Positions 8,882 to 16,807 are shown, counted from the first letter of the stretch. The stretch is 64,000 bases of DNA from Cellulomonas sp. SG140 (GCF_025770785.1 NZ_JANZLA010000005.1:190679-254678); one strand, 5' to 3'. The notes: generated from the sequence alone by a model not told the origin. Numbers and translations are program-made.

Positions 8882-9406
8882 GTGAGCACTTCGACAGCTG
8901 CGGCCGTCCTGGCCAAGATCGCCGGGCTCAGCGTCGCGGGCAAGGCCACCGTCGGCGTCGTCATCGCCGCGGGCGTGGTCGGTGTCGCCGCCAGTGCCCC
9001 CGCCATCGCGGACCAGTTCACCGGCTCGGCCACCGCGCCGGTGCCCGGCGTGACCAGCTCCGCGGACGCGAGCGAGTCCGCCGAGGCCGTGGAGACGGAG
9101 AAGCCCGAGGCGACCGAGACCCCCGAGGCGAGCGAGACTCCCGAGGCGAGCGAGACCGCCCGTCCGCTGCCGACGGACCTGCCGTCCGCCGCGGCGTTCG
9201 GTCAGAGCGTCGCCGCGGACGCGCGCGACGGCGGCGTCGACGGCCCGCAGATCGCGCTCCGTGCGCACGAGCGCAACGACCTGCGCAAGGACGGGGCGAC
9301 GCCGGAGCCGACCGAGACGGCGGACGCCACGGAGTCGGCGGACGTGCACGCGCCTCGCGTGCTGCCGACCGCGGTCCCGACCGCGGCCGTCGACTCGCAC
9401 CACTGA
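8882..9406 (+). CDS. Membrane-anchored low-complexity protein related to the preceding membrane protein
   Basis: 174 residues from a GTG preceded by a good ribosome site (GGAGG). Residues about 12-40 (KIAGLSVAGKATVGVVIAAG onward) resemble the membrane segment of the preceding protein (GLGLTGKVVLGAGVAMAAVT). After it comes an exported Glu/Thr/Ala-rich region with repeats of the type TETPEASETPEAS. No enzyme motif is visible. It may be a target of the neighbouring sigma factor. A strong terminator follows. Confidence 0.7.
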   Translation: MSTSTAAAVLAKIAGLSVAGKATVGVVIAAGVVGVAASAPAIADQFTGSATAPVPGVTSSADASESAEAVETEKPEATETPEASETPEASETARPLPTDLPSAAAFGQSVAADARDGGVDGPQIALRAHERNDLRKDGATPEPTETADATESADVHAPRVLPTAVPTAAVDSHH

Positions 9407-9440
9407 TCCGGGCGACCCTCGAGGTCGCTCACCCGCAGTC

Positions 9441-9466
9441 GCCCGGCGGACCCCCTGCCGCCGGGC
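9441..9466. terminator. First of two near-identical hairpins after the membrane-anchored protein gene
   Basis: Stem GCCCGGCGG / CCGCCGGGC with loop ACCCCCTG. The same loop and almost the same stem recur at 9504-9541. No T-run follows, so it is probably part of a double terminator. Confidence 0.5.
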
Positions 9467-9503
9467 GGCAGCACGGGACGGCCCGCGTAGGCCGCCCAGC
9501 ACG

Positions 9504-9541
9504 AACGCCGCCCGGTGGACCCCCTGCCACCGGGCGGCGTT
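9504..9541. terminator. Strong hairpin terminator
   Basis: Perfect 15-bp stem: left arm 9504-9518 (AACGCCGCCCGGTGG), eight-base loop ACCCCCTG, right arm 9527-9541 ending in GGCGTT, followed by CTTGC. It lies between convergent genes and could serve both. Confidence 0.8.
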
Positions 9542-9623
9542 CTTGCGTCAGGGGACGAGCGGTCTGATCGCGCGGTCAGCCCTCCACCGGCTCAGGGGTG
9601 CGCCGGTTCGGCAGCTCTTCGGC

Positions 9624-10259
9624 TCAGGCGTGCTCGGTGACGAGCCGGACGGCGAACCCGATGAGGGCGACGCCCGTGACCCGGTCGAGCGCGCGGCGTA
9701 CGGCAGGCCGGCCGACGACGTGCCGGGCACGCGTCAGCAGCTGGGCGTAGCCGACCTGCCAGGCGAAGGTCAGCACCACGTGGATCACCACGAGCAGCGC
9801 CAGGCCAGGGGCTCCCGGCAGCGACGGGGGCGCCAGGGTGGGCAGCATCGCCGTGTAGAACACCGCGATCTTCGGGTTGAGCAGGTCGGTGGTCAGCCCG
9901 GTGAGGAATGGTGCCCGAGCGGTCGGGCTGGTGGGTGGGGTCAGCTCGAGGTCGCCGCCCGCGGCCGGGGCGTGCTGCGTCCGGAATGCCTGCACACCGA
10001 GGTAGAGCAGGTACAGCACCGCGAGCACCTTGACGACGAGGTACGCCCGGGGCGACGCGGTCAGCAGCGCCGTCAGCCCGAGCACGGCCAGCGAGCCCCA
10101 GACCAGCAGGCCGGTGACGATGCCGGCCGCCGCCCGGGTGGCGGCCGGGCGGCCGCCGGCCAGGGCGGCGCGGGTGATCACGGCCATGTCCGGTCCGGGC
10201 AGGACGGTCAGCAGCGCCAGCACGCCGGTGGCGACCAGCAGGTGGCTCAGCATGGGCAC
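9624..10259 (-). CDS. LysE/RhtB-family amino-acid exporter
   Basis: Inner-membrane exporter of 211 residues with six predicted membrane segments. The family signature is present near the N-terminus: LLTVLPGPDMAVITRAALAGGRPAATRAAAGI, with the PGPD motif at about 22-25. The second half contains the expected LLNPKIAVFYTAMLP motif. Start ATGCCCATG gives two nearby candidates (residues 1 and 3). It probably exports an amino acid or derivative, but the substrate is not predictable. It has no operon partner; the next minus-strand gene upstream starts 1.4 kb away. Confidence 0.92.
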   Translation of the reverse strand: MPMLSHLLVATGVLALLTVLPGPDMAVITRAALAGGRPAATRAAAGIVTGLLVWGSLAVLGLTALLTASPRAYLVVKVLAVLYLLYLGVQAFRTQHAPAAGGDLELTPPTSPTARAPFLTGLTTDLLNPKIAVFYTAMLPTLAPPSLPGAPGLALLVVIHVVLTFAWQVGYAQLLTRARHVVGRPAVRRALDRVTGVALIGFAVRLVTEHA

Positions 10260-10318
10260 AGTGTGCGAGGCCGGAGGCCGGACGCCCAGCGGGTGTTCGG
10301 CTGCCGGTCGTCAGCAGG

Positions 10319-11668
10319 TCACTCGCAGGCGATGCCGTCCTTGTCGCGGTCGAGTGCCGGGCGGTAGCCCGGCTGGCCCTCGAGGATCGGCGCCGCACCG
10401 GCGGCGCGGGCTGCGGTGCAGTTCTCGTAGTAGACGGTCGCGGGTGCGGCCGGCTGCGGCGCGGGCGCGGCGGGTGCCGGCGCGGGGCCCGGGGCCGCGG
10501 GGGCCGGTGCCGCCAGAGCGGGGGCGGCAGGTTCCGGAGCGGCGGGGGCCGGTGCCGGGACCACGGGCGCCGGCAGCGTCGAGCCGGCCGGCAGGGGCTC
10601 GTCGGGGCAGGTGGCCAGCACGGCGGCCATCGCAGCCCGCTCGGGCGTGGTGACCGTCAGGCGGTAGGTGTACTTCACCCCGATCTGCCGGGCGACGTAC
10701 GCGCACCGGTAGGCGGTGCTCGGCGGGAGCCACTCGGCTGCGTTGCCGTCGGACTTCTGCGTGTTCAGCGGACCCGAGACGGCCAGCAGGTTCAGCGGGT
10801 CGTTGCCCAGCCGGTACCGCGTGGTCTGGTCCCAGGCGGACGCACCGCTGGCCCAGGCGTCGGCGAGGGCGACGACGTGGTCGATCTGCACGTCGTTCGA
10901 CGTGCTGGTGCCGCGCGTGAAGGTGATCGTCTCGCCGGAGTACGGGTCGGCCAGCGTGCCGGAGAGCACCACGCAGTCGTTGGTGCCGGGCTTGAGCACC
11001 ACGTCGTGCAGGTCCCGGCGCAGGATGTCGTTGCGGGTGTCGCAGCCGTTGCGGTCGAGGTCGACCGCGCGGTAGCCGAACAGGTCCCGCTGGTACCCGG
11101 TGGTGGTCGGGGAGTCGTCCACGACCAGGGCGGCGAGCGCGACCAGGGCGTCCTGGCCCTGGGCGGCGGCCAGGGTGGTCGAGGTGTCGCCGGTCGGTGG
11201 CACGGCGGGGCGCGCCAGCATGGCGGCCTGCGCCTGGTTCAGCGCGGGGTCGTCGGGGTCGGCCAGGTCGTCGGCGGTCGGTGCCGCGGTGGGGGTGCGG
11301 CTGGGTCGCGTCGCCGCCGACGCGGGAGCCGACGCCGAGGCCGTCGTGGTCGGCCCGGTGGGCGGTGCCGCCGTGGCACCGCCGACGCCCATGCCGACCA
11401 GGGACAGGGCGACCAGCACCGCGCCAGCGCGTCGGCCCGGCACGCCGAGCACCGGGCGCCCGGTCACCAGGTGCCAGACGGCCCCGAGCAGCACCGTGCC
11501 GCCGAGCATCAGCAGTGCGCCGCCCACGCCGGCGGCCGCGAACCCGACCAGGAGCGCCAGGCCGTTCCCGATCAGCGGCATGAGCACCGCGGGGCGGCTC
11601 CACGGGCTGCGGACGGCCCGTCGGTCGGTGGGGGGAACGGCTGGGACGGGTGGGACGGGACCGGACAC
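10319..11668 (-). CDS. Membrane-anchored HNH-family (DUF1524) nuclease with C-terminal Excalibur domain
   Basis: 449 residues from a GTG. Two to three membrane segments lie in the first 105 residues. A Thr/Ala-rich linker follows, then a DUF1524-type HNH nuclease region (about 190-325) with the metal-site stretch VQIDHVVALADAW and downstream RLGNDPLNLLAVSGPLNTQKSD. An Ala/Pro linker leads to an Excalibur calcium-binding motif at the extreme C-terminus (YYENCTAARAAG ... DRDKDGIACE). The layout suggests an exported, cell-anchored DNase, possibly for nutrient DNA or competition. Similar secreted actinobacterial nucleases are known; the role here is inferred. Confidence 0.88.
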   Translation of the reverse strand: MSGPVPPVPAVPPTDRRAVRSPWSRPAVLMPLIGNGLALLVGFAAAGVGGALLMLGGTVLLGAVWHLVTGRPVLGVPGRRAGAVLVALSLVGMGVGGATAAPPTGPTTTASASAPASAATRPSRTPTAAPTADDLADPDDPALNQAQAAMLARPAVPPTGDTSTTLAAAQGQDALVALAALVVDDSPTTTGYQRDLFGYRAVDLDRNGCDTRNDILRRDLHDVVLKPGTNDCVVLSGTLADPYSGETITFTRGTSTSNDVQIDHVVALADAWASGASAWDQTTRYRLGNDPLNLLAVSGPLNTQKSDGNAAEWLPPSTAYRCAYVARQIGVKYTYRLTVTTPERAAMAAVLATCPDEPLPAGSTLPAPVVPAPAPAAPEPAAPALAAPAPAAPGPAPAPAAPAPQPAAPATVYYENCTAARAAGAAPILEGQPGYRPALDRDKDGIACE

Positions 11669-11902
11669 GGCGCCGACGCTAATCGCGCTCCCCGGAAGCC
11701 ACGGAGAAATGCCGGATGAATTGCCAGGAAAATCGTCTGTGTTGTCCGAAGAATGCCTTTTGCTCGCACGCGGGAGGGGCGTGCCGATCCCGGGACGACG
11801 CCCACGACCGGCTCGTCGCGCTGCGGTGTCGATCCGCGTCTACCCCGTTCGACTCCCAGATGAGAGGGTCGACGACCGACCCGCGACCGAGAGGTGGAGA
11901 CG

Positions 11903-12319
11903 ATGGCGAAGTACATGCTGATCATGCGTCCGTCGGACGAGACGTTCGCCGCGATGATGTCCCGGCCGTTCGAGGAGATGCTCGAGACGATCGGGCGGCT
12001 CAACGACGAGCTGATCAGGGCCGGCGTGCTGCTCGCGGCGGAGGGGCTGGACCCGGAGGTCAGCGTCGTCGTCGACTACTCGAGCGAGCCGCCGCTGGTC
12101 ACGGACGGGCCGTACGGCGAGACCAAGGAGCTGTTCGGCGGCTACTACGTGCTCGACGTCGCGAGCCTCGAGGAGGCGGTCGAGTGGGCCAAGCGCATGC
12201 CGCCGTTCCCGGGCGCGAAGACGGAGATCCGCCGCGTCACCCAGATCGACGAGTTCCCGCAGGACAACGAGTGGATCGTCAAGGAGCGGGCGTGGCGGGA
12301 GCAGACGGGTCAGCTCTGA
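11903..12319 (+). CDS. YCII-related DGPF-domain protein
   Basis: 138 residues of the YCII/DGPF fold. The motif VTDGPYGETKELFGGYYVLD (DGPF signature as DGPY) and the conserved WAKRMPPFPGAKTEIR stretch are present. ATG at 11903 has a purine-rich site upstream (GAGAGGTGGAGA). Proteins of this family are encoded beside ECF42-type sigma factors, and here the sigma gene starts inside the last 28 bases. The biochemical role is unknown; a small dimeric ferredoxin-like fold is expected. Confidence 0.9.
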   Translation: MAKYMLIMRPSDETFAAMMSRPFEEMLETIGRLNDELIRAGVLLAAEGLDPEVSVVVDYSSEPPLVTDGPYGETKELFGGYYVLDVASLEEAVEWAKRMPPFPGAKTEIRRVTQIDEFPQDNEWIVKERAWREQTGQL

Positions 12320-13665
12320 CGCCCGACGCGGACGCCGCCGCGGTCCGACCCGCCGTCGCCGGGACGCCTCGTGACCCGCACGAGGCGTCCCGGGCCGCGG
12401 TGGAGGCGGTCTGGCGGATCGAGTCGGCGCGGATCGTCGGCACGCTGGCCCGGTGGACCGGCGACTTCCCGCTGGCGGAGGACCTGGCGCAGCAGGCGCT
12501 GGCCGAGGCGCTGGAGAGCTGGCCGCGGGACGGTGTCCCCGCGAACCCGGCCGGGTGGCTGCTGACCGTCGGGCGGCGGCGGGGGATCGACGGCTTCCGG
12601 CGGCGGGCGGCGCTCGACGAGCGGTACGCGGCGCTGGCGCACGGGCTGCGCGAGGGGGAGCTGGCGTCGTCGTCGGGCGGCCCGCAGGTGCAGGACGGCC
12701 TCGACGACCTGCTGCCGGACCCCGAGGAGATCGACGACGACGTGCTCGCCCTGGTGTTCATCGCGTGCCACCCGGTGCTCTCCGCCGAGGCGCGCGTCGC
12801 GCTGACCCTGCGGGTGGTGGCGGGACTGACCACGGACGAGATCGCGCGGGCCTTCCTGGTGCCGAGGGCGACGGTCCAGGCGCGGATCAGCCGTGCGAAG
12901 AAGACCCTGGCGGCCGCGAAGGTGCCCTTCGAGCTGCCGGCGGCCGACGAGCGGCACCAGCGGCTCGGCGGCGTGCTGAGCGTGCTGTACGTCGTCTTCA
13001 CCGAGGGCTCCACCGCCACCGCGGGCGACGACCTGCTCCGCGTCGACCTGGCCCGTGAGGCGCTGCGGCTGGCCCGCGTGCTGTCCCGCCTGCTGCCCGA
13101 CGAACCCGAGGTGCACGGTCTGCTGGCGCTGATGGAGCTGACGGCCGCGCGCTTCCCCGCCCGCACCGGACCGGACGGTGCGGCGGTCGGCCTGCAGGAC
13201 CAGGACCGCCGGCTGTGGGACCGCGCCGCCGTCGCACGCGGGCAGGCCGCGCTGGCGCGCGCGGCGCAGGTGGGGCGGGGCCTCGGTCCGTACGGCCTGC
13301 AGGCCGCGATCGCCTCCTGCCACGCTGCCGCCCCGACGGTCGATGCGACCGACTGGGAACGGATCGTGCTGCTGTACGAGGCGCTCGGGCGGGTCGCGCC
13401 GTCGCCGGTGGTGGAGCTGAACCGGGCCGTCGCCGTCGCCATGCTGCACGGCCCGCTGACCGCGCTCGCGATCGTGGACGAGCTGGCGGCGGGTGGGCGC
13501 CTCGCGGCCTCGCACCTGCTGCCGAGCGTCCGCGGGGAGCTGCTGGCCCGGCTCGGGCGTCCGACGGAGGCCCGAGCGGAGCTGCTGCGCGCCGCCGGGC
13601 TCACCACCAACCGCCGCGAGCGGGAGCTGCTGGAGCGCAAGGCCGCCGATCTGTCCGACGGCTGA
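12292..13665 (+). CDS. ECF42-type RNA polymerase sigma factor with long C-terminal extension
   Basis: 457 residues from a GTG that overlaps the DGPF gene. N-terminal sigma-2 region (FPLAEDLAQQALAEALESWP), then sigma-4 (LTTDEIARAFLVPRATVQARISRAKK), then an extension of over 200 residues of the TPR-like/DUF6596 type containing the conserved VVELNRAVAVAMLHGPLTAL and GRPTEARAELLRAAGLTTNRRER stretches. This matches ECF42 sigma factors, which lack an anti-sigma gene and depend on the C-terminal extension for activity. A later GTC/GTG start is possible, since the first 20 residues are low complexity. Confidence 0.93.
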   Translation: MAGADGSALTPDADAAAVRPAVAGTPRDPHEASRAAVEAVWRIESARIVGTLARWTGDFPLAEDLAQQALAEALESWPRDGVPANPAGWLLTVGRRRGIDGFRRRAALDERYAALAHGLREGELASSSGGPQVQDGLDDLLPDPEEIDDDVLALVFIACHPVLSAEARVALTLRVVAGLTTDEIARAFLVPRATVQARISRAKKTLAAAKVPFELPAADERHQRLGGVLSVLYVVFTEGSTATAGDDLLRVDLAREALRLARVLSRLLPDEPEVHGLLALMELTAARFPARTGPDGAAVGLQDQDRRLWDRAAVARGQAALARAAQVGRGLGPYGLQAAIASCHAAAPTVDATDWERIVLLYEALGRVAPSPVVELNRAVAVAMLHGPLTALAIVDELAAGGRLAASHLLPSVRGELLARLGRPTEARAELLRAAGLTTNRRERELLERKAADLSDG

Positions 13666-13669
13666 TCGC

Positions 13670-14338
13670 TCAGCGATCCGCGGCGGTGCAGATGCAGGAG
13701 CGGTTGCCGTCGGCGTCCTCGACCACCCAGTACCGCGGAGCCGCGCGGTCGCTGACCAGGCGGCCGCCCGCGTCGAGCACCGCCGCGAGTCGCCGCTCAC
13801 CCTCGTCGACGCCCACCCACACGTCGAGGTGCCATCGCTGCTCGAACGGCTGCGCCGGCAGCGCCAGCGGGTCGTCCGCGTCTCCGGGTTCCTGCCACCA
13901 CAGCGTCGGGACCTGGCCGGACGGGTCCACCGCCTCGCCGTCCGCGACCGTGCCGCCGAGCAGCGCGGCGTAGTACGGCGCCAGGCGCGACCCCGCGGCC
14001 GTGTCGAGCCCCAGCTCGAGCTGCGTGAGCCCGACGACGTCCGACGCGATGCCCTGCTGCGCCGTCACCTCGCTGATCCGGCGCGCCAGGTCGACGTCCC
14101 GGTCCGTGATCCCGCCGGCATCGTGGCTGGTCAGCGTGACGATCACGTCCGGGTAGGTCAGCTGGACGTCGGGGTGGTGGTTCGCCGCCTCGGCCAGCTC
14201 GCCGATCCGGTTCACCAGCGCCAGCCCGGTGGCGAAGTCGCCGGTGCGGAACCGTGCCTTGAGCCGTCCCAGCAGCTGCCGCCAGTCGGCCAGACCGGCA
14301 TCGCGCACCTGCGTGGTGGTCAGCGGGGCATCAGCCAT
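13670..14338 (-). CDS. Fusion of pterin-4a-carbinolamine dehydratase-like and VOC (glyoxalase-fold) domains
   Basis: 222 residues. About 1-90 is a PCD/DCoH-like domain with the signature AANHHPDVQLTYPDVIVTLTSHDAGGIT; its usual reaction is dehydration of 4a-hydroxytetrahydrobiopterin. About 110-222 is a VOC-fold domain (SRLAPYYAALLGGTVADGE ... HLDVWVGVDEGERRLAAVLDAGG ... WVVEDADGNRSCIC). I start at 14338, where GAGGGAG lies seven bases upstream, rather than at an ATG five codons earlier. Whether the PCD part is catalytic is untested. It is convergent with the sigma gene. Confidence 0.88.
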   Translation of the reverse strand: MADAPLTTTQVRDAGLADWRQLLGRLKARFRTGDFATGLALVNRIGELAEAANHHPDVQLTYPDVIVTLTSHDAGGITDRDVDLARRISEVTAQQGIASDVVGLTQLELGLDTAAGSRLAPYYAALLGGTVADGEAVDPSGQVPTLWWQEPGDADDPLALPAQPFEQRWHLDVWVGVDEGERRLAAVLDAGGRLVSDRAAPRYWVVEDADGNRSCICTAADR

Positions 14339-14411
14339 CGTGCGCTCCCTCACGTCCGGGCAGGAGCTCTCACGGTAAGCCGGGGATGCCGCCGGCCGCC
14401 CGGCGTGCCGG

Positions 14412-15137
14412 TCAGAAGGCCCCGAAGCGCAGCCCCCACACGATGACCAGGTTCACCACGCCGATCGCGATGCCGATCCACGCGAGGACGCGGCCACGGG
14501 GGCCGTACCCGGCGGCGTCCAGGGCGTTCGCCTTGCGCAGGCCGGCGACGCCCAGCCAGACGACGACGAACGACCCGATGTAGAACCCCGTGAAGAGGCC
14601 GGCGGCCAGCATCACCAGGGACACGACGAAGGACGCCACCGCCATGCCGTTCTTCGGTTCCACGACCGGGGTCGGGGCGTACCTCGGGGCGCCGATCGGC
14701 GGTGCCGGGTAGACGGGGCCTGCGGGGTAGCCGGGGGCCCCGTACGACGGGGTGCCGTACGACGGGGCACCAGTCGGCGAGCCGTAAGCCGGGGCGCCGG
14801 TCGGCGAGCCGTAGGCAGGTGCACCGGTGGGCGTTCCGTAGGCAGGTGCACCGGTGGCGGCACCGAACGTCGGGCTGCCGTAGGTCGCGGTGCCGTAGGT
14901 CGGCGTTCCGTAGCTCGGTGTGCCGTACGGGTTCGGCACCTGGTGGTCCGGCGTGGGCGGGGCAGGGGCCGGAACCGGTGCCGCGGCCGACCACGGCTGC
15001 GCCGGCGCGGCCCACTGCGGCGCGGGGGCAGGGGAGGCGTACGGGTCCGACGGTGCCGGCTGCCACGACGTCAGGCCCACCGCCTCGCCGTCCGGTCCCG
15101 CCTGGCCCGACGGTGGGTAGGAATCGTTGCTCGACAC
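14412..15137 (-). CDS. DUF4190-like membrane protein with Pro/Tyr-Gly-rich repeat region
   Basis: 241 residues from a GTG with GGGGG upstream. The N-terminal 150 residues are low complexity: a Pro/Ala-rich part, then repeated TPTYGT/TGAPAYGSP units. The C-terminal 80 residues hold two membrane segments (MAVASFVVSLVMLAAGLFTGFYIG and VLAWIGIAIGVVNLVIVWG) joined by LGVAGLRKANALDAAGYGPRGR, the usual DUF4190 arrangement. The repeats probably form a flexible cytoplasmic tail. Function is unknown. Confidence 0.82.
   Translation of the reverse strand: MSSNDSYPPSGQAGPDGEAVGLTSWQPAPSDPYASPAPAPQWAAPAQPWSAAAPVPAPAPPTPDHQVPNPYGTPSYGTPTYGTATYGSPTFGAATGAPAYGTPTGAPAYGSPTGAPAYGSPTGAPSYGTPSYGAPGYPAGPVYPAPPIGAPRYAPTPVVEPKNGMAVASFVVSLVMLAAGLFTGFYIGSFVVVWLGVAGLRKANALDAAGYGPRGRVLAWIGIAIGVVNLVIVWGLRFGAF
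14740..14910 (-). repeat. Degenerate coding repeats (TPTYG/TGAPAYG units)
   Basis: Short in-frame repeats with phrases such as GTGCACCGGTGGGCGTTCCG and close variants, encoding TGAPAYGSP-like units. They lie entirely within the membrane-protein gene and probably vary in number between strains by slippage. Confidence 0.75.
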
Positions 15138-15238
15138 GGTGCCCCCTTCGTGATGATGCAGTCGGGGACTGTCATCGGCGCGCACGCGGGTCACCTTGAG
15201 CGGAAATGTCCGGTGCGGCGAGCCGGGTGTCGCCGCGT

Positions 15239-16168
15239 CTACACCGGCAGGTGCACGCCGGCGAGCTGCTGGAGCTGGTCCCAGACGCGGCGCGCCGTCG
15301 CGGCATCCGGTGTTGCGGTGCGGGCGAGCGGCTCGACGCGCACCGGGAGCCCGCGCAGCGCGCCGGTCGGTGCGTAGTACTGCCCGCCGGTGGCGTCCGG
15401 GTCGGTCAGCGCCCGCACGGCCGACCAGGCCGCCGAGTCCTTGCCCTGGGCCCACGGCGTGTACGGGTTGCGCCGGTAGGGCGTCGTCGCGTCGCGGACA
15501 CCGGCCCGCTGCGGCGTGTTGGCGTCCACCCCCACCCCGGGGCGGCTGACGACCGAGGCGACGGGGACGTCGGCGGCCCGGAGCCGGCGGTCCAGCTCGA
15601 AGGCGAAGATCTCGGTGAACGTCTTGGCCTTGACGTAGGCCGCGATCAGCAGGCGAGGGGTGGCCAGGGCGTCGTCCGGCGCCAGGGCGAACCTGCGGAC
15701 GAACCCGGTCGAGGCGTGCACGATCCGGCCGGTGGACCCGTGCTCGGTGGCGGTGGAGGCCAGCCGGTCCAGGACGCCCGCCACCAGGGCGACGTTGGCC
15801 ACCACGTGCGTACCGATGGCCACCGGCAGGCCGTCGGCCGTCAGCTCGCCCCGGCGGGGGCTCATGACGCCGCCGTTGAGGAAGATCCCGTCGAGCCGGG
15901 GGAGCCGGGACAGCTCGTCGGCCGCCTCGCGCACCGACGCGAGCGAGGCGAGGTCGACGACCGTGGTGCTCACGGTCGCGGAGGGCACGTGCTGCAGCAG
16001 CGTGGTGCGGGCGCGGTCCAGCTTGGTGGCCGACCGTGACACGAGCACCACGTGCGCTCCCGCGGCGGCGAGCTGCTCGGCGGCGAAGTAGCCGATGCCG
16101 GCGGTCGCGCCGGTGACCGCGAGGGTGCGTCCCGTCTGGTCGGGCAGGTGGGCGGGGTCCCAGGTCAT
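15239..16168 (-). CDS. Short-chain dehydrogenase/reductase
   Basis: 309-residue NAD(P)-dependent oxidoreductase. The cofactor motif TGATAGIG is at about 19-26, the NGG motif at FLNGGVMSP, the catalytic Ser in the HASTGF region, and the YxxxK pair in AAYVKAKTF. Length and insertions suit the retinol-dehydrogenase/WW-oxidoreductase-like SDR branch. It is divergent from a TetR gene across 99 bases that contain two matching palindromes, so its expression is probably repressed by that TetR. The substrate is unknown. Confidence 0.9.
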   Translation of the reverse strand: MTWDPAHLPDQTGRTLAVTGATAGIGYFAAEQLAAAGAHVVLVSRSATKLDRARTTLLQHVPSATVSTTVVDLASLASVREAADELSRLPRLDGIFLNGGVMSPRRGELTADGLPVAIGTHVVANVALVAGVLDRLASTATEHGSTGRIVHASTGFVRRFALAPDDALATPRLLIAAYVKAKTFTEIFAFELDRRLRAADVPVASVVSRPGVGVDANTPQRAGVRDATTPYRRNPYTPWAQGKDSAAWSAVRALTDPDATGGQYYAPTGALRGLPVRVEPLARTATPDAATARRVWDQLQQLAGVHLPV

Positions 16169-16194
16169 GGGTGTTCCTCCGGGCGGATGGCGGT

Positions 16195-16215
16195 ATTCGG
16201 ATGAACTATCCGAAT
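16195..16215. promoter_or_regulatory. Candidate TetR operator 1
   Basis: Perfect palindrome: left arm ATTCGGAT (16195-16202), spacer GAACT, right arm ATCCGAAT (16208-16215). It lies between the divergent SDR and TetR genes. Its core recurs as a second site 35 bases away. Confidence 0.75.
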
Positions 16216-16232
16216 CACGGTAGCACGGTAAG

Positions 16233-16247
16233 TGGATGAACGATCCG
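16233..16247. promoter_or_regulatory. Candidate TetR operator 2
   Basis: TGGAT-GAACG-ATCCG, differing from the core of site 1 (CGGATGAACTATCCG) at two of fifteen positions. It sits 21 bases upstream of the TetR GTG, where it would allow autorepression. Confidence 0.65.
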
Positions 16248-16267
16248 GTTTGGCCTAGGCTGGTGCG

Positions 16268-16807
16268 GTGGCCGGCCGGAGATCCGATGCGGAGCGCAAC
16301 CGGGAGAAGATCCTCGGCGCCGCCCGGGGTCTCGACGGCTCGTCCCTCCGGCTCAACGAGGTCGCCCACGAGGCGGGCGTCGGGGTCGGCACCGTCTACC
16401 GACACTTCCCGACCGTGCACGCGCTTCAGGAGGCGCTGTCGGAGCAGACGCTGCTGCGGCTGCGCGACCTCGCCCGCCGGGCCGCCGGCATCCCGGACGC
16501 GGGGGAGGCGCTCGCGGCGTTCCTCGGGTGGGCGCTGACCCTGCAGCTGGAGGACGGCGGCCTCAAGACGGTCCTCGTCTCGCCTGCCGACGAGGACCCC
16601 GAGGTCACGGCGGTGAAGCGGGAGATCCTCGACTCCTTCGGCGCTGTGTTCGACCGCGCCCGTGCCACCGGCGCCGTCAGGCCGGAGCTGACCGTCGGGC
16701 ACCTGCAGAACCTGGTGTGCGGCATCGAGGCGGCCGTCCGGCTCGGGTCGCCCGCCGACCGCGAGCTGCTGCTCGACGTGCTCGTCTCCGGCGTGCGGCC
16801 CGCGTAG
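16268..16807 (+). CDS. TetR-family transcriptional regulator
   Basis: 179 residues from a GTG. N-terminal helix-turn-helix: RNREKILGAARGL ... LRLNEVAHEAGVGVGTVYRHFPTVHALQEAL, a complete TetR DNA-binding domain. The all-helical C-terminal domain resembles the SACE_7040/TetR_C_33-like ligand domains often found with SDR genes. It is divergent from the SDR gene with two shared palindromes between. Loss of binding on ligand recognition would derepress both genes; the ligand is unknown. Confidence 0.92.
   Translation: MAGRRSDAERNREKILGAARGLDGSSLRLNEVAHEAGVGVGTVYRHFPTVHALQEALSEQTLLRLRDLARRAAGIPDAGEALAAFLGWALTLQLEDGGLKTVLVSPADEDPEVTAVKREILDSFGAVFDRARATGAVRPELTVGHLQNLVCGIEAAVRLGSPADRELLLDVLVSGVRPA

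Noticed and set aside
11669..11902. AT-richer gap between the nuclease and DGPF genes considered as a mobile-element scar
   Set aside because: No inverted repeats, target duplications or transposase remnants; more likely two divergent promoters.
14740..14910. Repeat block considered as a CRISPR-like array
   Set aside because: Repeats are short, degenerate, in frame and without unique spacers; no cas genes.
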